Shown: one piece after another, positions 33,018-41,451 of the stretch
How positions within the stretch are numbered: the stretch's first letter is position 1
How the letters are laid out: each line of letters opens with the position of its first letter
Source: Arthrobacter sp. ZGTC131
GTDB lineage: Bacteria > Actinomycetota > Actinomycetes > Actinomycetales > Micrococcaceae
Length of the DNA: 64,000 nt
Assembly (NCBI RefSeq): GCF_002929275.1
Contig: NZ_PJIK01000010.1
Span: 1 to 64,000 of the forward strand
Reading direction: 5' to 3'
Translations under genes and position numbers: made by a program
Notes under the pieces: model-generated
Seen by the model: only the letters and a program-made list of their open reading frames with translations
The model's database searches: none
Told to the model about the DNA's origin: nothing

Positions 33018-33338
33018 ATGGCCGGGTTTGTGCAGATCATCGAATTCCAGACTTCCCGCATCGAGGAGATCGAGCAGCTGGGCCGGCCGTCAAGAACCGA
33101 GGGAGCCACTGCCCCGACGTTCCGCCGCATTATCGCCACAGCGGACCGCGACCGGCCCGGAAAGTACTTCACCATCGTGGAATTCGACTCCTATGAATCA
33201 GCGATGGAGAACTCCAACCGGCCGGAAACGTCGGATTTTGCCGCCAAGATGGCCGCCCTGTGTGACGGTCCCCCGATATTCCGCAATCTCGACGTGATGT
33301 GGGAGGACACCGGTCAGGGGCCGGACCCCGCCGCGTAG
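33018..33338 (+). CDS. Small conserved hypothetical protein
   Basis: This 106-residue protein begins MAGFVQIIEFQTSRIEEIEQ and contains KYFTIVEFDSYESAMENSNR. The alternating beta-alpha pattern and the aromatic-rich strand suggest a dimeric ferredoxin-like (antibiotic-monooxygenase-like) fold, but I do not recognise a family with confidence. The ATG at 33018 follows GAGGAGCCGTC, while the frame extends to 32910 without support. It is divergent from the HupE-like gene and lies 46 nt before the rifampin-phosphotransferase-like gene, so it may share a message with it. Confidence 0.7.
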   Translation: MAGFVQIIEFQTSRIEEIEQLGRPSRTEGATAPTFRRIIATADRDRPGKYFTIVEFDSYESAMENSNRPETSDFAAKMAALCDGPPIFRNLDVMWEDTGQGPDPAA

Positions 33339-33384
33339 CCCGGAAACGAGGCGAGCTAAGCTGACCCGAAGCGAGGCGCAGGAC

Positions 33385-36333
33385 ATGGGCCCTCCGGAGA
33401 GCGGAACGGCTGACCTCGTGCTGGAACTCGGCCGGTTGGGTTCGGCGCCGCTGCCGCTCGTGGGCGGAAAAGCCCTGAATCTTGGCAGGCTCGCCACTGC
33501 CGGCTTCCCGGTGCCGGCGGGGTTCTGTCTGACCACGGCCGCCTACAGGATGGCGGTTCCACCCGAGTTGGGCGAGCTGGCTGCCCGGCTGGACGGCTTG
33601 GCCGCCACGTTCGACGGCCTGGCGGCCGGAGCAGGGCGCATCGGTGAGGCGCCGGCCAGCGAGAGTGGATCCGGCAACGAGCCCCCGCGGGAGAGTGCCC
33701 AGCGGGAAATTGCACAGCACGAAACCGCACAGCGCGAGATCGCGAGTCGCGCACGGGAGCTCGTGGGAACGGCGCCGGTCCCGCCCCAGGTGGAGGCTGC
33801 CATCCGCAGGGCCTACGCCGCCATGGGCAACGCGCCCGTTCCCGCCGCGAGCACCCGCTCGATTGACGGGCCGCCCGACGGCGGTATGTCACCTGATATC
33901 GGAACGTCGCCCGCCGTCGCGGTTCGATCCTCCGCCACGGCCGAGGATCTGCCCTTCGCCAGCTTCGCCGGACAACAGGATTCCTTCCTCGATGTCGTCG
34001 GGGCCGACGCCGTGATTGAGGCAGTCCGGCGCTGCTGGGCCTCCCTCTGGACGGACCGGGCAGTTGCATACCGCTCGGCCAACGGAATCCGCCATAGCGA
34101 CGTCGGGCTCGCCGTCGTCGTCCAGCACGTTGTAGGCGCTGCCACCGCCGGCGTGCTGTTCACCGCAAACCCTGTCACCGGCACACGTGGCGAGACGGTC
34201 ATCGATGCGAGCGCCGGGCCCGGGGCGGCCGTGGTTTCAGGGGCCGTCACGCCGGACCATTTCGTGGTGGAGACGGCCACGGGAAGGATCCGGGAATCCA
34301 GCCCGGGACGAGGCGGTTCCGGAACCGGCGATCCCAGACCAGGCGACGTAAGAACAAGCGGAGGCGGAACAGGCGCAGGCGCAGACAGCCTTGTCCTTTC
34401 CGGTGCCCAGCTCCGCGAACTGACATCGTTGGGAGCGGCCGCCCAAGAGCACTTCGGGGAACCGCAGGACGTGGAATGGGTCATCGACGCGGGCGGCAAA
34501 ATCTGGCTGACCCAGTCACGGCCAATCACCACGCTGTACCCCCTGCCTGATCCATCGTCCGCCAGGCCTTTCGGGTTGGAATCGTCGCCGGCTGCTGAAA
34601 CCCGCGTGTATCTGTGCGGCACCCTGCTGCAGGGGCTGACGCGTCCCCTCACGCCGATGGGTCTCTCAGCCATGGAAAGCCTGGGGAACCGCAGGTCACC
34701 TTACGCCTATGTCAACCCCGGGCTGCGCATGTACGCGGACCTGACACCTGCGCTTCGCACAGAGTCCGGCCGCCGGATGCTGTTGAAGTGGCTCCCCCTG
34801 GCGGACGGGAGATTGGCTTCTGTTTTGCCTGCGCTCTTCGAGGACCCGAGGTTCGGCCGCACGAAGGAGCAGTCCCGGCGGTCCGAACTTCGGGCATCGG
34901 ACGGGCGCCGCAGGGACGGCACGGCAGGCCTCGCCACGATGGTTTGGCTTGTCCCCTCGTTGATCAGAGCCGCCGTCCGGCCGAAGGCCGAGCTACGCAG
35001 GGCTCTGCGCTTCGGAAAGCGGCTGGAGGCAGACCTGGGCCTGACCGAACCAGCCACCCTGTTCGGGCGGCTGGACCACGCCCAGAACGTCCCGGGCCGC
35101 ACGGTGGACGGCCTGATCCGGGCAACGCTGCCGGCACCGGCCGCCGGATACGCCATGCTGGGACTGGCCCGCTGGCTTCTCCGGGGAGTGGCCGAACCCC
35201 GGGAGCTGGAGGCCGTCCTGCGCGGACTCCCCCACAACGTGACCACCGAAATGGACCTTGACCTGTGGAGCCTGGCAGTTTCCGTCCGCGACGACGGCGC
35301 CTCGCGGGAGGCATTCCTGGGCAGGCGTCCCGACGAGCTGGCTGTCAGCTATGCCGCCGGGGCGCTGCCGCCGGTGGCCCAGGCCGGCGTGCGCCGCTTC
35401 CTGGAACGGTACGGCCACCGAGCCGTGGCTGAGATCGACCTCGGCATGCCGCGGTGGTCCGAGAAGCCGGGCCACATTCTGGGGATGATTTCCAACTACC
35501 TGCGGGTGGAGGATCCCGAGCAGGCCCCGGACCGGCAGTTCGACCGGGCCGCTGACCATGCGGAGGACAAGATCCGCAGCCTCGTGGCACGGGCCGGGGC
35601 CGTGAGCCCGTTGCGCGGACGCCTCCTGGCTGTTTGCCTGCACCGGACGCGGCAGCTGGCGGGCCTGCGCGAACTTCCCAAATTCTATGTGGTGACCGTC
35701 CTTGCCGAAGTGCACAAGCAACTCGCGGTCGTCGGCGCCGAGCTGGCCAGGGCTGGCACCCTTGGGGCGGCAGACGACGTCTTTTTCCTGACCTTCGACG
35801 AGGTCCGGGTGGGCCTGCGTGGCGGCGAGCTGAAGGGAATCGTTGCCGAGCGCCGTCGGATCTACGATGCGGAACTTCGGCGGAAGCGCATACCGCGGCT
35901 CCTGCTCTCCGACGGCACGGACGTCGAGGCCGCGGTCGCCAGTGCGGCTGCGGCCTCCGGCGCCCTCATTGGCACGCCGGCGTCGGCCGGCACTGCCGCG
36001 GGCCGGGTCAGGGTGATCCTTGATCCGGTGGGTGCGCACCTCGAACCGGGGGAAATCTTGGTGGCGCCCTCAACGGATCCCGGCTGGACGCCGCTTTTCC
36101 TGACGGCCGGCGCCCTGGTGATGGAGATGGGCGGGGTCATCTCGCACGGCGCCGTGGTGGCCCGTGAATACGGCATCCCCGCCGTCGTCGGCGTGCCGGA
36201 CGCCACCACCCGGCTGCGCACCGGCCAGACCGTCGTCGTGGACGGAGCTGCCGGAACCGTCACTGCCGTTGAGACCGCAACCGACGGCGGGGCCGTGACC
36301 GGCGTCGGGACCGATACGCAGTCCGGTCCTTAG
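33385..36333 (+). CDS. rph: Rifampin phosphotransferase-like PEP-utilising enzyme
   Basis: This 982-residue enzyme has the domain order of rifampin phosphotransferase: an N-terminal ATP-grasp domain (GGKALNLGRLATAGFPVPAG, VRSSATAEDLPFASFAGQQD, QDVEWVIDAGGKIWLTQSRP), a long middle domain, and a C-terminal swivelling domain with the transfer His921 in GGVISHGAVVAREYGIPAVV. There is no TIM barrel after the His domain, which excludes ordinary PEP synthase or PPDK. FLERYGHRAVAEIDLGMPRW followed by SEKP matches the Rph middle domain. The reaction would move the beta-phosphate of ATP to an acceptor, in known Rph the rifamycin ansa-chain hydroxyl. Two low-complexity inserts (~100-125 and ~310-335) interrupt the ATP domain. 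No rifamycin-associated element was seen upstream, so the true acceptor may differ. Confidence 0.75.
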   Translation: MGPPESGTADLVLELGRLGSAPLPLVGGKALNLGRLATAGFPVPAGFCLTTAAYRMAVPPELGELAARLDGLAATFDGLAAGAGRIGEAPASESGSGNEPPRESAQREIAQHETAQREIASRARELVGTAPVPPQVEAAIRRAYAAMGNAPVPAASTRSIDGPPDGGMSPDIGTSPAVAVRSSATAEDLPFASFAGQQDSFLDVVGADAVIEAVRRCWASLWTDRAVAYRSANGIRHSDVGLAVVVQHVVGAATAGVLFTANPVTGTRGETVIDASAGPGAAVVSGAVTPDHFVVETATGRIRESSPGRGGSGTGDPRPGDVRTSGGGTGAGADSLVLSGAQLRELTSLGAAAQEHFGEPQDVEWVIDAGGKIWLTQSRPITTLYPLPDPSSARPFGLESSPAAETRVYLCGTLLQGLTRPLTPMGLSAMESLGNRRSPYAYVNPGLRMYADLTPALRTESGRRMLLKWLPLADGRLASVLPALFEDPRFGRTKEQSRRSELRASDGRRRDGTAGLATMVWLVPSLIRAAVRPKAELRRALRFGKRLEADLGLTEPATLFGRLDHAQNVPGRTVDGLIRATLPAPAAGYAMLGLARWLLRGVAEPRELEAVLRGLPHNVTTEMDLDLWSLAVSVRDDGASREAFLGRRPDELAVSYAAGALPPVAQAGVRRFLERYGHRAVAEIDLGMPRWSEKPGHILGMISNYLRVEDPEQAPDRQFDRAADHAEDKIRSLVARAGAVSPLRGRLLAVCLHRTRQLAGLRELPKFYVVTVLAEVHKQLAVVGAELARAGTLGAADDVFFLTFDEVRVGLRGGELKGIVAERRRIYDAELRRKRIPRLLLSDGTDVEAAVASAAAASGALIGTPASAGTAAGRVRVILDPVGAHLEPGEILVAPSTDPGWTPLFLTAGALVMEMGGVISHGAVVAREYGIPAVVGVPDATTRLRTGQTVVVDGAAGTVTAVETATDGGAVTGVGTDTQSGP

Positions 36334-36502
36334 AAGTGCGTTTTGGCAGGGCCGGGCGTCCTCCGGCAGGATCGCGGAATCCGCCATTTCGGGTCCGGAT
36401 GTCTTCAAATCCGCCCCGGCCGAAGTCCAGCAAAGCGACTGCCGCCGGAGCTTTGTGGAGAAAATCCGCCGTTACAGGAGGGACAGTTGATGACGTCAGC
36501 TA

Positions 36503-36531
36503 TTGCACGCCCAGCGAACGCCCCCTAGGTT
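36503..36531 (+). promoter_or_regulatory. Cold-shock gene promoter
   Basis: TTGCAC (36503-36508) and TAGGTT (36526-36531) are 17 nt apart. Transcription would begin near 36538, leaving a leader of about 70 nt before the csp ATG, long enough for structured control as in other cold-shock genes. Confidence 0.65.
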
Positions 36532-36609
36532 TGAGACAGCGGAAAACATCTCCGCATCTGCCTGCCGTCGGAGCAGGACCAGAAAAGGGTTACAAAGGAA
36601 GTAGTAGTA

Positions 36610-36813
36610 ATGGCAACAGGCACAGTTAAATGGTTCAACGCCGAAAAGGGTTTTGGCTTCATCGCTCCGGATGACGGATCAGCAGATGTTTTCGCCCACT
36701 ACTCGGCAATTGCCAGCAGCGGCTACCGCTCCCTGGACGAAAACCAGAAAGTCGAATTCGATGTGACCCAGGGTCCCAAGGGCCCGCAGGCAGAGAACAT
36801 TCGCCCGCTGTAA
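36610..36813 (+). CDS. Cold-shock protein, CspA family
   Basis: This 67-residue single cold-shock domain has RNA-binding motifs KGFGFI and VFAHYSAI and the typical start [14 protein letters not shown]. It binds single-stranded RNA or DNA and acts as an RNA chaperone in the cytoplasm. GGAAG lies before the ATG. The gene is monocistronic between its own promoter and a strong terminator. Confidence 0.97.
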   Translation: MATGTVKWFNAEKGFGFIAPDDGSADVFAHYSAIASSGYRSLDENQKVEFDVTQGPKGPQAENIRPL

Positions 36814-36819
36814 CGGCTT

Positions 36820-36862
36820 AAGAACTCCCCTGTCCGTGCTGAGCGCGAACAGGGGAGTTCTT
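36820..36862 (+). terminator. Terminator of the cold-shock gene
   Basis: A perfect 14-bp stem (36820-36833 with 36849-36862) with a 15-nt loop begins 7 nt after the csp stop and ends in TTT. Confidence 0.85.
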
Positions 36863-37046
36863 TGCCCTCCTCGGCCTTGGCCGGCCGATCCGGCGCATTT
36901 CTGCACCTGTTTCAGCGTCGCCAAGCCCTCGGAGGCCCGCTAATCGAGGGCTGCGCACCCAGATTGCGGGACAAAGTGGGGCAGAACTGCTGCATTTTCC
37001 GGCGCCTGCCGGTAGCTATGGCCGACCCGTGCCCAAGCTACCTCGG

Positions 37047-37059
37047 TATAGTGCCCGCT
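37047..37059 (+). promoter_or_regulatory. Leaderless -10 box of the DinB gene
   Basis: TATAGT (37047-37052) ends exactly 7 nt before the ATG. No ribosome site is present, which points to a leaderless transcript. The -35 is not clear. Confidence 0.6.
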
Positions 37060-37641
37060 ATGGATGACAAAGCGATTCTGCACCGCTATTTGAAGACGCG
37101 CCGGGCCCAGCTCCTCGCGAAGCTCGACGGGCTGGACGAGTACGCCGTCCGCCGCCCCATGACGCCAACTGGCACCAATCTCCTTGGCCTCGTGAAGCAC
37201 GTCGCCAGCGTGGAGCTTGGCTACTTGGGTGAGGTCTTCGGACGCCCGAGCGACCGGGACCTGCCATGGCTCGACGACAACGCCGAGCCGGATGCGGATA
37301 TGTGGGCGACGCCCGCAGAGACCCGGGCCGACATCATCGCCCTGCACCGTTTCTCGGCGGAGCACAGCGATGCCACCATCGAGGCCCTTGCGCTCGACGC
37401 TCCGGGCGTGGTCCCGTGGTGGCCCGAGGAACGCAAGCACGTCACCCTGCAGCAGATCCTGGTGCACATGTGCGCCGAGACGGCCCAGCACCTCGGGCAC
37501 GCCGACATCCTCCGCGAACTCATCGACGGCGCCGCAGGGCAGGGCCCCAACGACCCCAACCTCCCGGCGCGGAACGACGCCGAGAAGACCGCACATTTTG
37601 CCCGGCTTGAAGCCGCGGCCCACGAAGCCGGTGCCCGCTAA
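37060..37641 (+). CDS. DinB-family (DUF664) protein
   Basis: This 193-residue four-helix-bundle protein is of the DinB/DUF664 class. The three metal-ligand histidines fit LVKHVASVELGYLGEVFG and HMCAETAQHLGHADILREL. Related bundles include mycothiol- and bacillithiol-dependent transferases, so a thiol-linked detoxification role is possible but not shown. The ATG at 37060 matches the start of homology and the 7-nt spacing to the -10 box. The frame open to 36862 would overlap the csp terminator. It is convergent with the acyl-CoA dehydrogenase. Confidence 0.85.
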   Translation: MDDKAILHRYLKTRRAQLLAKLDGLDEYAVRRPMTPTGTNLLGLVKHVASVELGYLGEVFGRPSDRDLPWLDDNAEPDADMWATPAETRADIIALHRFSAEHSDATIEALALDAPGVVPWWPEERKHVTLQQILVHMCAETAQHLGHADILRELIDGAAGQGPNDPNLPARNDAEKTAHFARLEAAAHEAGAR

Positions 37642-37803
37642 GCCGAAACCACGGCCTTTCTGCACCGCTTTGCCGCCACAACCCCGCGGCCAGCCCCTGC
37701 CAGACCGCGGAATTTCAGTCCCCAAGCACCAGTCTCCGCCGGAGAGTGGTGCAAATTTGCGCGGAACGCACGCCGAACGTGCCGCACCCCCGCGCGCACG
37801 GCC

Positions 37804-39060
37804 CTACACGAAGGCCGATTTCCCCGTCATGGCCCGGGCGACGATCAGCGAGTTGATCTCGTAGCTGCCCTCGTAGGTGTACAGGATCTCGGCGTCACCG
37901 AACAGTTTGCCCATCTCGAAGTCACTGCTGATGCCGTTGCCGCCCAACAGGGAACGTCCCATGGCCACCGAGGCGCGTGCCAGCCTGGTGGTGGTGGCCT
38001 TGGCCATGGCAGCCTGTGCCATTTCCAGCTTGCCGTCCTCCTGGATCCGGGCCAGCTGAACCATCAGCGCCAGCGACGCGGACGCGTTGCCCAGGATCTC
38101 GGCCAGCTGCTGCTGGATGAGCTGGAAGCGGGCCAGTTCCCTGCCGAATTGCTTGCGCTGCAGTGAGTAGGAACGGGCGACGTCGAACGCGGCCAGCTGG
38201 ATTCCGGCACCTTGCCAGCCCACCCAGGCACGCGAGTCGCGCAGGAGCTCGTTGGCCTTGGAGAAATCGGTGGCGCCGGGGAGCAGGTTTGCCTCCGGGA
38301 TCCGGACGTCGTCGAGCACGATGTCCGCGTTCTGCATGATCCGCAGCCCGATCTTGTTGGCGATCTTCGTGGCGGCGTAACCGGGCCGGTCCGTTTCCAC
38401 GATGAAGCCCTTGATCTGATGATCGGCCACGTCCCGGGCCCACACCAGGGCAAAGTCCGCAATGGTGCCGGCGCCGATCCACCGCTTGGCCCCGCTGATC
38501 ACCCATTCGCCGTTCTCGAGCCGGGCAGTGGTCGCCAGGCCGCCGGCGATGTCCGAGCCGTGGTCCGGCTCGGTGAGCGCAAAGGCCCCCAGCTGCGTGA
38601 AAGCGGTGAGGCCGGGAAGCCAGCGCCGCTTTTGGTCCTCGGAGCCAAGCTCGTTGATCATGCCCACGATGAGCTCGTTGTGGATGCCCACCAGTGCTGA
38701 CAGCGACACGTCGGCGCGGGCCACTTCCACGTACATGAGGCCCTTGAACAGCTTGGATGTGCCGTCCGTCTGCAGCCCGCCGAGCCCGCGCTTTCCCATC
38801 TCCGCCAGGAGCCCGAACGGGAACTCCTCGCGGTTCCAGTAGTCGATGGACTGGGCGCGTACCCGGGACTGCAGGAATTCCCTGGTGTCGAGGTAGCGCC
38901 GCCGCTCATCGGCAGACAGCAGGTCCGCGATGTACATCAGGTCCGCGTCCGGAAAAGGCGGCGCGGGGTTCTCCTGCTCCGGGCCTGCACCGGCGGCAGC
39001 ACTCACCGCCTCCATTCCTGCTGGTTGTCCGCTGTCACGTCTTTGTGGCTGCACGGGCAT
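37804..39060 (-). CDS. Acyl-CoA dehydrogenase
   Basis: This 418-residue FAD flavoenzyme has the three-domain acyl-CoA dehydrogenase plan: helical N-terminus, beta middle with AFALTEPDHGSDIAGGLATT and ISGAKRWIGAGTIADFALVW, and helical C-terminus with RKQFGRELARFQLIQQQLAE. The C-terminal segment YTYEGSYEINSLIVARAMTG and overall spacing recall the glutaryl-CoA/short-chain group. The usual catalytic Glu lies in this EGSYEIN segment. The ATG at 39058-39060 follows GAAGGGACTT. It is divergent from an acyl-CoA synthetase, sharing a 95-nt regulated promoter region, so the two likely degrade the same acyl chain. The substrate chain is not known. Confidence 0.88.
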   Translation of the reverse strand: MPVQPQRRDSGQPAGMEAVSAAAGAGPEQENPAPPFPDADLMYIADLLSADERRRYLDTREFLQSRVRAQSIDYWNREEFPFGLLAEMGKRGLGGLQTDGTSKLFKGLMYVEVARADVSLSALVGIHNELIVGMINELGSEDQKRRWLPGLTAFTQLGAFALTEPDHGSDIAGGLATTARLENGEWVISGAKRWIGAGTIADFALVWARDVADHQIKGFIVETDRPGYAATKIANKIGLRIMQNADIVLDDVRIPEANLLPGATDFSKANELLRDSRAWVGWQGAGIQLAAFDVARSYSLQRKQFGRELARFQLIQQQLAEILGNASASLALMVQLARIQEDGKLEMAQAAMAKATTTRLARASVAMGRSLLGGNGISSDFEMGKLFGDAEILYTYEGSYEINSLIVARAMTGKSAFV

Positions 39061-39074
39061 AAGTCCCTTCGCTC

Positions 39075-39128
39075 TTCCAAACCCTTGGATGTCCTAGTAT
39101 ATTGCACAGTGATGTGGATCACTAGGAC
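39075..39128. promoter_or_regulatory. Divergent promoters with overlapping dyads
   Basis: For the synthetase, TTCCAA (39075-39080) and TATATT (39098-39103) are 17 nt apart. For the dehydrogenase, the minus-strand -10 is TATACT (39096-39101). A perfect dyad AGTGAT-GTGG-ATCACT (39108-39123) covers the plus-strand start site. A longer one, GTCCTAGT (39091-39098) with ACTAGGAC (39121-39128), brackets it. MarR at 40935 is the natural candidate to bind. Confidence 0.6.
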
Positions 39129-39155
39129 GTGGTTTCCAAAGGCGAAAGGTGCCCC

Positions 39156-40931
39156 ATGACAGTCACCGACGACTTCCGTGCAGCACGCGACCAACTGCTC
39201 GCCCTGCGCCATGACTACGGCCAGGCGAGGAGCACCTTCGAGTGGCCCCGGCTGGCGGAGTTCAACTTCGCGCTCGACTGGTTCGACGCCATTGCCGCCG
39301 ATCCGGCCACAGCAGACAATCCGGCGCTGGTGATCGTGGAGCAGGACGGCTCGGCGACGCGCCGCAGCTTCGCCGAGTTGTCGGCGCGCTCAAACCAGGT
39401 GGCCAACTGGCTCCGCGGCCAGGGCGTGAAACGCGGGGACCGCATGATCATCATGCTGGGCAACCAAGTGGAGCTGTGGGAGCTCATGCTGGCCGGCATC
39501 AAGCTCGGCATCGTGCTCTTCCCTACCACCACGCTCATGGGCCCGGCCGACCTGAAGGACCGCGTGGAGCGCGGCGAAGCGGGCTGGGCCGCCGTCGGAA
39601 GTTCCAACATCGGCAAGTTCGCCGGGGTTCCAGGAGATTACAAGCTCATTGAAATCTCCGACGGCGGAGCTTCCGCCGCAGAAGCGGCGCCGGGCGCCGC
39701 CCGCTACGCGGAGTCAGCGGCAGCCCCGGCGGACTTCACCACGGACGCCCCGACCACGTCCGACGAAACGCTGCTCCTGTATTTCACCTCGGGCACCACG
39801 TCCAAGGCCAAGCTCGTGGAGCACACCCACACGTCCTATCCCGTGGGGCACCTGTCCACGATGTACTGGATCGGTCTGGAGCCGGGCGACGTGCACCTCA
39901 ACGTGGCATCCCCGGGCTGGGCCAAGCACGCCTGGTCCAACGTGTTTACCCCGTGGATTGCGGAGGCCTGCGTGTTCGTCTACAACTACGAGCGGTTCGA
40001 TGCCCGAGCCCTGATGGAACAGATGGACCGTGAGAAGGTCACCAGCTTCTGCGCCCCGCCCACTGTCTGGCGGATGCTCATCCAAGCTGACCTCGGGCTC
40101 CTGAAAAACCCGCCCACCAAGGTGGTGTCCGCCGGCGAGCCGCTCAACGCCGAGGTGATCGGGCAGGTCCAGCGCGCCTGGGGCCAGACCATCCGCGACG
40201 GCTTCGGCCAGACTGAGACCACCGTGCAGGTGGCCAACACGCCCGGCCAGCCGGTGAAGATCGGCGCCATGGGCCAGCCGCTCCCGGGCTACGACGTGGT
40301 GCTTGTTGACCCTGCCACCGGGGAGGAATCCGACGACGGCGAACTCTGCTTGCGCCTGGACCCGCGGCCCGTGGGCCTGATGAAGTCCTACTACGGCGAT
40401 CCGGACAAGACGGCGGACGCCTTCCGCGGCGGCTACTACCACACGGGTGACATGGCCAGCCGGGACGAGCGAGGGATCATCACGTACGTGGGCCGCGGCG
40501 ACGACGTCTTCAAGTCCTCCGACTACCGGCTGTCCCCGTTCGAGCTGGAGAGTGTTCTGATTGAGCATCCGGCCGTGGCGGAGGCCGCCGTGGTCCCGTC
40601 CCCCGACCCGCTCAAGCTGTCGGTGCCCAAGGCGTTCGTGGTGCTCGCGGCCGGCCATGAGCCCGGGCCGGAACTGGCCGAGGAGATCCTGCGCTACTGC
40701 CGCGACCACCTGGCCCCGTTCAAGCGCATCCGCCGGATCGAATTTACCGAGCTACCGAAGACCATTTCCGGCAAGATCCGGCGCGTTGAGCTACGGCACA
40801 GCGAGGAGGTCCGGCATGGCGCAAACGGCGCACCTGCGTCCGGCACTTCGGCGTCCCTTGCCGCGACTCAGGCTGGCCTCGGCCGGGAGTATTCGGAAGC
40901 GGATTTCCCGGGCCTGAAAAGCCAGGGCTGA
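39156..40931 (+). CDS. Acyl-CoA synthetase (ACSM-like AMP-binding enzyme)
   Basis: This 591-residue adenylate-forming ligase activates a carboxylic acid to its CoA thioester with ATP. The P-loop is YFTSGTTSKAKLVEHTHTSY. Later motifs are NVASPGWAKHAWSNVFTPWI, RDGFGQTETTVQV, the hinge region YVGRGDDVFKSSDYRLSPFE and the catalytic lysine in LPKTISGKIRRVEL. The pattern matches medium-chain (ACSM) ligases more than acetyl-CoA synthetase. The ATG at 39156 follows GAAAGG; a frame to 39129 lacks support. It is divergent from the acyl-CoA dehydrogenase and followed after 3 nt by a MarR regulator. A role in medium-chain or aromatic-acid breakdown is likely. Confidence 0.9.
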   Translation: MTVTDDFRAARDQLLALRHDYGQARSTFEWPRLAEFNFALDWFDAIAADPATADNPALVIVEQDGSATRRSFAELSARSNQVANWLRGQGVKRGDRMIIMLGNQVELWELMLAGIKLGIVLFPTTTLMGPADLKDRVERGEAGWAAVGSSNIGKFAGVPGDYKLIEISDGGASAAEAAPGAARYAESAAAPADFTTDAPTTSDETLLLYFTSGTTSKAKLVEHTHTSYPVGHLSTMYWIGLEPGDVHLNVASPGWAKHAWSNVFTPWIAEACVFVYNYERFDARALMEQMDREKVTSFCAPPTVWRMLIQADLGLLKNPPTKVVSAGEPLNAEVIGQVQRAWGQTIRDGFGQTETTVQVANTPGQPVKIGAMGQPLPGYDVVLVDPATGEESDDGELCLRLDPRPVGLMKSYYGDPDKTADAFRGGYYHTGDMASRDERGIITYVGRGDDVFKSSDYRLSPFELESVLIEHPAVAEAAVVPSPDPLKLSVPKAFVVLAAGHEPGPELAEEILRYCRDHLAPFKRIRRIEFTELPKTISGKIRRVELRHSEEVRHGANGAPASGTSASLAATQAGLGREYSEADFPGLKSQG

Positions 40932-40934
40932 GCC

Positions 40935-41441
40935 ATGAACGCGCCGCTGCCCCGTGACCCCATTGCCGATGCACAACGCAACTGGGAGCGCCACGGCTGG
41001 GGGGACGTCGCCGCGCCCATGGCCGCCATCACGGCCATCATGCGGACGCAGCAGATCCTCCTGGCCCGGATCGAGGGAGCGCTGAAGCCCTTCGGCCTGA
41101 CCTTTGCCCGTTACGAGCTGCTGGCGCTGCTGAGCTTCGCCCGCAGCGGCGCGCTGCCCATGAACAAGGCGAGCGCCCTCCTCCAGGTCCATCCCACCTC
41201 AGTGACCAACGCCGTCGACCGTCTTGAAAAGGCCGGACTGGTGGTCCGTTCACCGCACCCCACGGACGGGCGCACCACGCTGATCGAGCTCACCGCGGAG
41301 GGGCGCACTCTTGCGAAAAGCGCGACGGCGGTGCTCAACACCGAAGTGTTCAGCCAGTCCGGTTTCGCGGACCGTGACGTCAACCAGCTCATCCGCATCC
41401 TGGGTGACTTCCGCCGGGGCGCCGGAGACTTTTCCGAATGA
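40935..41441 (+). CDS. MarR-family transcriptional regulator
   Basis: This 168-residue winged-helix regulator has the MarR core: ITAIMRTQQILLARIEGALK, LTFARYELLALLSFARSGAL, the recognition region NKASALLQVHPTSVTNAVDR and the wing VVRSPHPTDGRTTLIELTAE. It starts 3 nt after the acyl-CoA synthetase, so they are co-transcribed. It probably represses the shared promoter region at 39075-39128, released by an acyl-CoA or carboxylate ligand, as MarR regulators of degradation operons often are. The ligand is an inference. Confidence 0.9.
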   Translation: MNAPLPRDPIADAQRNWERHGWGDVAAPMAAITAIMRTQQILLARIEGALKPFGLTFARYELLALLSFARSGALPMNKASALLQVHPTSVTNAVDRLEKAGLVVRSPHPTDGRTTLIELTAEGRTLAKSATAVLNTEVFSQSGFADRDVNQLIRILGDFRRGAGDFSE

Positions 41442-41451
41442 CCGCCTGAGG

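Noticed and set aside
33339-33384. Rifamycin-associated element before the Rph-like gene
   Set aside because: No 19-nt palindrome of that type is present in this gap or just upstream.
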